64,000 nt of DNA. Origin: Hordeum vulgare subsp. vulgare (lineage: Eukaryota > Streptophyta > Magnoliopsida > Poales > Poaceae). The stretch covers positions 359,011,974-359,075,973 of the forward strand of contig NC_058519.1 of NCBI RefSeq assembly GCF_904849725.1. The letters are read 5' to 3'. How positions within the stretch are numbered: position 1 is the first letter of the stretch; every line of letters starts with the position of its first letter. The notes under the pieces were generated by a model, which saw nothing but the letters and a program-made list of their open reading frames with translations, was not told where the DNA came from and did no database searches. The position numbers and the translations under genes are program-made. This document shows positions 57,397 to 64,000 of the stretch, one piece after another.

Positions 57397-59472
57397 ATGA
57401 ATGAAAACACCAAACTTTGTGACTTCTCGAATACTAATAATAATGATTTTATTAGTACTCCGATTACTCCCGCCACTAGTGCGGAAGCATACGAAATCAA
57501 TGCCGCTTTGCTGAATCTTGTTATGAAAGAGCAATTCTCCGGCCTTCCTGGTGAAGATGCCGCATCCCATCTCAATACCTGCATTGAGCTTTGTGATATA
57601 CAAAAGAAGAGAGATGTGGATAATGATATGATTAAATTGAATCTTTTTTCCTTTCTCGTTGCGAGATCGCGCAAAAACTTGGTTTTTTTCTTTGCCCAAA
57701 AATAGTATCGTTTCTTGGGATAAGTGCAAAGATGCTTATATTTCCAAGTATTTTCCGCCGGCTAAGATCATCTCTCTCCGTAATGATCTCATGAATTTCA
57801 AGCAAGTTGATCATGAACATGTTGCACAATCTTGGGAAAGAATGAAATTAATGATTAGAAATTGTCCCACTCATGGCTTGAGTCTTTGGATGATTATACA
57901 AATCTTTTACGCTGGCTTGAATTTCGCTTCTAGAAATATCTTGGACTCCGCCTCAGGTGGAACATTCATGGAAATCACGTTAGGGGAAGCCACAAAGCTC
58001 CTAGACAATATCATGACGAACTACTCTCAGTGGCACACCGAAAGGTCACCTACTAGTAAGAAGGTACACGCTATAGAAGAAATTAACTCGTTAAGTGCTA
58101 AGATGGATGAGTTAATGAATTTGGTTGCTAGTAGAAGTGCTCCTTTGGATCCTAATGATATGCCCTTGTCTTCTTTGATTGAGATTAGCAACGCTAGCTT
58201 GGACGTTAATTTCGTTGGTAGGAATAACTTTGGCAAACACAATGCTTTTAGAGGAAACTATGTTCCTAGGCCTTTTCCTAGTAACTCCTCTAATAACTTT
58301 GGCAACTCCTACAACAATACTCATGGAAATTACAATAGGTTACCCTCTGATCTAGAGAGTAATATCAAAGAGTTCATCAACTCTCAAAAGATTTTCAATG
58401 CGCCCATAGAGGAAAAACTACTCAAAATTGACGATTTGGCTAAGAACGTTGATAGAATGTCTAGTGATGTTGATGATTTGAAAGTTAGATGTGCTCTTCC
58501 TAAAATCAACATGGATTAAACTTTGAAAGCTATGCGTGTTTCCATGATTGAGAGCCAAGAAAGAACCGCCCAAATTCCTGCTAGACATGAATGGCTTAAA
58601 AAGGTGTGTTCTCGTGATGAGAATCACGAAGATCTTAAAGTGCTTGGTGTGACTCCCATTCAATCTTTGTTTTCTTGTGTCAAACCTAATGATTATGGGG
58701 CTGGATATGAATCCACTTTGGTTGAAAAGTGCCCAAATGATTCAGAGTCCATCTATCTTGATGCTAAAAGCATTGAAAGTGGAGTAGAAGATGTTAAAAC
58801 TTTGAGTAGTAATGAAATTACTACCATGGATTTCAAGGAATTCAATTATGATAGTTGCTCCTTGATTGAATGCATTTCTTTGATGCAATTCATGTTAAAC
58901 TCTCCACAGGCTTATAGCCAAAACAAGGCCTTTACCAATCATATCGTCGAAGCTATGATAAAATCTCTTGAAGAGAAACTTGAATTGGAAGTCTCTATCC
59001 CTAGAAAGCTTCATGATGAGTGGGAACCTACCATCAAAATCAAAATAAAAAACTATGAATGCAATGCTTTGTGTGATTTGGGTGCTAGTGTTTCCGCGAT
59101 TCCAAAGTCTTTATGTGATGTTCTGGGTTTTAATGAGATTGAAGAGTGTTCTCTTAATTTGCATCTTGCTGATTAACTGTCAAGAAACCCATGGGAAGGA
59201 TCAATGATGTTCTTATCATTGCAAATAGGAACTATGTACCCGTGGATTTCATTGTGCTTGACATTGATTGCAATCCTACATGCCCTATTATTCTTGGTAG
59301 ACCTTTCCTAAGGACTATCGGTGCTATCATTGATATGAAGGAAGGGAATATTAGATTTCAATTTCCTTTAAGGAAGGGCATGGAACACTTCCCTAGAAAT
59401 AAAATAAGATTGCCTTATGAATCCATGATGAGGGCCACTTATGGTTTGAGCACCAAAGACGACGATACGTGA
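57397..59472 (+). pseudogene. gag and aspartic protease of the Athila-like element, lightly broken
   Basis: Start ATG at 57397 (MNENTKLCDF). Gag domain: FSGLPGEDAASHLNTCIELCD, then after a frameshift near 57645 DRAKTWFFSLP, DAYISKYFPPAKI and FYAGLNFASRNILDSASGGTF. An asparagine-rich part follows (NNFGKHNAFRGNY). A TAA at 58517-58519 interrupts the frame, which then resumes. The protease lies at about 59050-59320, with active site CDLGASVSAIP and ILGRPFLRTIGAIID. A one-base deletion at about 59170 (after LHLAD) separates the two protease halves. The stop is at 59470-59472. Only three small lesions exist in about 690 codons. Gag packages element RNA; the protease matures it. RT and integrase never follow. 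Confidence 0.82.
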
Positions 59473-62129
59473 TTCTATCGATTTTATGCCTAGCTAAGGG
59501 CGTTAAACAATAGCGCTTGTTGGGAGGCAACCCAATGAATTTATCTTTTTCTTTCTGTTTTGTTGCGTCTACACCATGAAAATTCTGTTGTGATTGTGTT
59601 TTTTGTGTTTCTTTTTGTGTTTGAGCCAAGCAAAACCTTTATGACTAGTCTTGGTAATGGTTGTTTGATCCTGCTGGAAAAAGACAGAAACTTTTCGCTC
59701 ACGAGATGATTTTTCATTTTTATTCAAAAAGAGCTTTTGAGTTGATTCTTTTTGCTGCTGGTTGATATGCCTTTTTCCCAGGCCGTCGTAATTGTTCAGA
59801 TTTTCGAGGTACCAGAAGTATACGAAGTATACAGATTGCTACAGACTGGTCTGTTTTTGACAGATTCTGTTTTTGTTAAGTTGGTTGCTTGTTTTGATGA
59901 AACTATGGTTAGTATCGGGGGGGGGGTACTAGCCATAAAAAAGTGAGAATACAGTAGCCCAACACCAATATAGATAGAATTCAAGTTTGCTACAGTACAA
60001 AAAGAAGTGGTAGTTTGTTTTCTTGTGCTAATGTTATCACGAGTTTCTATTTAAGTTTTGTGTTGTGAAGTTTTCAAGTTTTGGGTGATGCTCTCATGGA
60101 CAAAGAGATAAGGAGTGGAAAGAGCTCAAGCTTGGGGATGCCCAAGGCATCCCAAGCCAAATTCAAGGACACCAAAAAGCCTAAGCTTTGGGATGCCCCG
60201 GGAAGGCATCCCCTCTTTCGTCTTCAATCCATCGGTAACATTACTTTGAGCTATATTTTTATTCACCACATGATATTTGTTTTGCTTGGAGCGTCTTGTA
60301 TCTTAGGAGTCTTTTCTTTTTGTTGTGTCACAATCATCCTTTCTGCACACCTTTTTGAGAGAGAGAGACATGCACTCACTTATATCTTTTGAGCTAGATA
60401 CTTTTGCTCTGTGTGCTTAACTTATATCTTTTAGAGCACGGCGGTGCGTGACTTGGTAGTTGACTTATGCTATGAAAAGTAGTCCGAAATGTGATAGGTA
60501 CCCAAAGAGGATGCAAAAACCTCCATCTTCATGTGCATTGAGTAGAAAGAGAAGTCTTGATTCCTCTCAATTAGTTGTGAGACGTGGATTTGGTAATATT
60601 AAGAGCTATGTTAGTAGGGTGTTGTGAATCTAGAAATACTTGTGTTGAAGTTAGTGATTCCCGTAGCATGCACGTATGGTGAACCGCTATGTTAGGAAGT
60701 CGGAGCATAATTGATCTATTGATTGTCATCCTTTGTGTTGAGGTCGGGATCGCGCGATGGTTAACACCTACCAACCCTTCCCCTAGGAGTATGCGTTTAG
60801 CACTTTGTTTCGATTACTAATAAATACTTCCGCAACAAGTATGTGAGTTCTTCATGACTAATGTGAGTCTATGGTATAGATGCACTTTCACCTTCCGTCA
60901 TTTCCAGCCTCTCTAGTGCCGCGCAATTTTCGCCGGTGCACAAACCCACCATATGCCTTCCTCAAAACAGCCACCATACCTACCTACTATGGCATTTTCA
61001 TAGCCATTCCGAGATATATTGCCATGCAACTCCCACCGTTCTGTCTCATGACTTGTGCCGTCACTCTCATATTTCCATTGCACGATCGTAAGATAGCTAG
61101 CGAGATGTTTCAACGTCATACACCAAGCTAGATCGTTGCACATCCCGGTACACTGTCGGAGGCATTTCCTATAGAGTTATCATCATTTTGAGCTGTAAGT
61201 AAATAAAAGTGTGATTATCAGCATTATTGGAGCATTGTCCCATGTGAGGAAATAAAAAAGAGAGGCCAAAGAGCAAAAAAAAAGATAAACGAGAAAAAAG
61301 AGAGGCCTAAGAGCCCAAATGAAAAAAGAGAAAAGAGAGAAAAAGAGAGAACGGACAATGCTACTATCTTTTTCCACACTTGTGCTTCATAATAGCACCA
61401 TGTTCTTCATGATTGAGAGCTTCTTGCTTTGTCACTACCATATGCTAGTGTGAATCTTCATTTTATAACTTTGCTTGTATATTCCAATGATGGGCTTCCT
61501 CAAAATTGCCCTAGGTCTTCGTGAGCAAGCAAGTTGGATACACACCCACTAGTTTTCCTTTTGAGCTTTCACATACTTATAGCTCTAGTGCATCTCTTGT
61601 CTGGCAATCCCTACTCATTCACATTGATATCTATTAATGGGCATCTCCATAGCCTTCTGATACACCGAGTCAATGTGACCTTCTCCTCCTTTTTGTCTCA
61701 CAACCACCACCACACTCTATTCCACCTATAGTGCTATATCCATGGCTCACGCTCATGTATTGCGTGATAGTTATAAAAAGTTTGAGAAAGTAAGAGTGCA
61801 AAAACAATTACTTGGCCAATACCGGGGTTGTGCATGATTTACATTAGTTGTGTGAGGATGATGGAGCATAGCCAGACTATATGATTTTGTAGGGATAACT
61901 TTCCTTGGCCTTGTTATTTTGAAAGTTCATGATTACTTTGCTAGCTTGCTTGAAGTATTATTTTTCACGTCAATAGCAAACTATTGTTTCGAATCTTACA
62001 GATCTGAACATTCATGCCACGTGAAAGAAGTTGCAAAGGACAACTATGTTAGGTAGCATTCCACATCAAAAATTTATTCTTTATCACTTCCCTACTCGAG
62101 GACGAGCAGGAGTTAAGCTTGGGGATGCT
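59473..62129 (+). other. 3' non-coding region and PPT of the plus-strand Athila-like element
   Basis: About 2.65 kb without a supported gene; the small frames at 59752, 60081 and 61534 are low in resemblance to anything. It begins with a block (tgcctagctaagggc ... ttgttgggaggcaaccc, 59487-59534) that is also present just after the unknown ORF of the minus-strand relative. It ends in the PPT-like aagcttggggatgct before the LTR at 62130. It is an inverted repeat of 51628-54415. Confidence 0.75.
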
Positions 62130-63689
62130 TGATACGTCTCCAACGTATCTATAATTTTAGATGGTTTCATGCTATTATCTTGTCAAACTTTGGATGTTTT
62201 GCATGCCTTTTATATATTTTTTGGGACTAACTTATTAACTCAGTGCCAAGTGCTAGTTCCTGTTTTTACCATGTTTTTGACCCCTTTGAGAGGAGATTTT
62301 GAAACAGAGTCCAAACGGAATAAAATCCCAAAAATAATTTTTTCATAGTGGAAGAAGATCAGGAGACTTGAGAGCTAAGGCAGGGGGCCCCAGGGGCCCC
62401 ACAAGCCCTCACCCCGCGGCCAGGGGGGAGGTCGCGGCCCACATGCTTGTGGGCCCTCTGGACCTCCTTCGCCCTAGGGTTTGCGCCTATATATCCCCAA
62501 AAATTCCACAAAAAATCAGGAGATCATCGAAAGTACCTTTCCGCCGCCGCAAGCTTCTGTCTCCGCAAGATCCCATTTGGGGCACGTTCTGGTGCCCTGC
62601 CGGAGGGGAATTCGGATACGGAGGGCTTCTTCATCAACACCATGACCTCTCCGTTGATGCGTGAGTAGTTCACCATAGACCTACGGGTCCATATTTAGTA
62701 ACTAGATGGCTTCTTCTCTCTCTTGGATCTTCAATACAAAGTTCTCCATGATCTTCATGGAGATCTATCCGATGTAATCTTATTTTGCAGTGTGTTTGTC
62801 GAGATCCGATGAATTGTGGATTTATGATCAGATTATCTATGAATCTTATTTGAGTTTCTTCTGATCTCTCTTATGCATGATTTCATATCCTTGTAATTCT
62901 CTTCGAGTTGTGGGTTTTGTCTGGCCAACTAGATATATGATTCTTGCAATGGGAGAAGTGCTTGGTTTTGGGTTCATACCGTGCGGTGACCTCACCCAGT
63001 GTGAGAAGGGGTAGCGAGGCACGTATCGTGTTGTTTCCATCAAGGGTAAAAAGATGGGGTTTTCATCATTGGTTTGAGATTATCCCTCTACATCATGTCA
63101 TCTTGCTTAAGGCGTTACCCTGTTTGTCATGAACTCAATACACTAGATGCATGCTGGATAGCGGTCGATGTGTGGAGTAATAGTAGTAGATGCAGAAAGT
63201 ATCGGTCTACTTGTCTCAGACGTGATGCCTATATGTATGATCATTGCCTTAGATATCGTCATGACTTTGCGCGGTTCTATCAATTGCTCGACAGTAATTT
63301 GTTCACCCACCGTAATACTTGCTATTTTGAGAGAAGCCTCTAGTGAACACTATGCCCCCCAGGGTCTACTCCACACCATATTTTCAGCCTTACACTTTTT
63401 TACTTTGTTGCACTTTCCGCCTTCAGATCTCACTTTGCAAACAATCTTGAAGGGATTGACAACCCCTTTATAGCGTTGGGTGCAAGCTCTTTTGTGTTTG
63501 CGCAGGTACTCTGGACTTGACGAGATTGTCCTACTGGATTAATACCTTGGTTCTCAAACTGAGGGAAATACTTACTTCTCCTGTGCTGCATCACCCTTTC
63601 CTCTTCAAGGGAAAAACCAACGCAAGTTCAAGAGACGACAGAAGGATCTCTGGCACCACTGCCGGGAAAGGACTTTTGTTGACGTACCA
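62130..63689 (+). repeat. 3' LTR of the plus-strand Athila-like element
   Basis: 1560 bp, close to the 5' LTR with scattered substitutions. The TATA box is at about 62488-62494. It also contains the internal PBS-like tract (ctggcaccactgccgggaaagg, about 63650-63671). Confidence 0.9.
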
Positions 63690-63694
63690 GACCC

Positions 63695-64000
63695 AACGCT
63701 ACAAAGGGGTTGTCAATCCCTTCACGATTGATTGCAAGGTGAGATCTGAAGGCGGAAAGTGCAACAAAGCAAAAGTGTAGGGCTGAAAATATGATGTGAA
63801 GTAGACCAGGGGGCCATAGTGTTCACTAGAGGCTTCTATCATGATAGCAAATATTACCGTGGGTGAACGAATTACTGTCGAGCAATTGATAGAACCACGC
63901 AAAGTCATGACGATATCTAAGGCAATGATCATACATATAGGCATCACGTCCGAGACAAGTAGACCGATACTTTCTGCATCTACTACTATTACTCCACACA
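63695..64000 (-). repeat. 5' LTR of the minus-strand Athila-like element, outer piece (cut by window end)
   Basis: It continues the LTR interrupted at 55625. It matches 50313-50620 of the 3' LTR closely (aacgctacaaaggggttgtcaatccc onward). Confidence 0.88.

Larger units (their letters stand above)
55626..63689 (+). mobile_element. Athila-like Gypsy element with gag-protease only, plus strand
   Basis: Its LTRs are 1555 and 1560 bp (55626-57180, 62130-63689), TGATACG...GTACCA. The flanking 5 bp are caccc (55621-55625) and gaccc (63690-63694), a one-mismatch duplication; the host LTR aligned at 50307 shows the empty site (cttgcacccaacg). The internal region is 4949 bp: PBS, leader, gag-protease, then about 2.65 kb of non-coding sequence. 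No RT or integrase is present, so it depends on a helper. It inserted into the LTR of a relative lying in the opposite direction. Confidence 0.9.
50147..64000 (-). mobile_element. Athila-like Gypsy element, minus strand, with unknown ORF; runs past the window
   Basis: On the minus strand: 5' LTR (from beyond 64000 to 63695, then 55625-55462), PBS (55450-55433), leader, one ORF (55179-54421), a long 3' non-coding region, PPT, and 3' LTR (51627-50147). The 5' LTR is split by a plus-strand relative at 55626-63689. The internal region is only about 3.8 kb with no gag, protease, RT or integrase that I can see. It is therefore non-autonomous. Confidence 0.85.

Noticed and set aside
1..64000. CRISPR arrays, operons, prokaryotic promoters, tRNA or rRNA genes
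   Set aside because: The repeats present are LTR, 70-bp and simple repeats without spacers of CRISPR type. I saw no tRNA cloverleaf boxes or rRNA, and the gene structure is eukaryotic.

Overview
The window looks like a piece of a large grass chromosome, most likely Triticeae (wheat, Aegilops, barley or rye). It has GT-AG introns in a plant gene. It also has LTR retrotransposons whose termini match, from memory, the BARE1/WIS/Angela type (TGTTGGAAATATGCCC...) and a Sabrina-like Athila type (TGATACGTCTCCAACG...). About 83% of the window is nested LTR retrotransposon. I see no prokaryotic features, tRNA, rRNA or CRISPR.

Region 1 (1-9060) is a small gene island read mostly from the minus strand. 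A complete five-exon reticulon-like (RTNLB) gene lies at 1107-2320, with a predicted 5' UTR intron upstream. Behind it, in the same direction, is a broken copy of the splicing factor gene PRP31 (3644-8114). Its first three exons and last five exons are recognisable, most with intact splice sites. The central part, including the NOP core, is missing, and three stop codons interrupt it. Three LINE 3' fragments lie in the island: an L1-type fragment just past the reticulon stop codon, an RTE-type fragment about 20 bp inside a PRP31 intron, and an L1-type fragment at the PRP31 deletion.

Region 2 (9060-10932) is repetitive non-LTR DNA. It holds a cluster of degenerate 'ttgaagctttt / gttgcagc' repeats, then a broken minus-strand ORF of a kind I associate with Triticeae transposable elements.

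Region 3 (10933 to the end) is one nest. The outermost element is a Tat-lineage Ty3/Gypsy element: 5' LTR at 10933-11497, gag, PR-RT-RNaseH-second RNaseH-integrase up to 26040, eight 70-bp tandem repeats, and an antisense spliced extra ORF. It is split three times. A BARE/Angela-like Copia element (13064-21663, TSD gaaga) sits in gag. A second Gypsy element on the minus strand with very long LTRs (28117-50102, TSD gtgac) sits beside the antisense ORF. A minus-strand Athila-like element starts at 50147 and runs past the window. The second Gypsy itself holds a tandem BARE structure (internal-LTR-internal-LTR, minus strand, 31992-42206) whose outer end is a deletion junction, plus a solo Athila-like LTR (45636-47255, TSD gttat). 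The minus-strand Athila-like element is split by a plus-strand relative (55626-63689). These two relatives share LTRs, leader and 3' non-coding region but carry entirely different coding modules: gag-protease in one, a 252-aa unknown ORF in the other. Neither shows a reverse transcriptase.

Nothing here is a new defence or metabolic system. The unusual content is transposon biology: the Athila coding-cassette exchange, an LTR that appears to have grown by duplicating its own primer-binding site, two BARE copies that share the same decayed pol, and the shared-LTR tandem with an inverted filler at its breakpoint.
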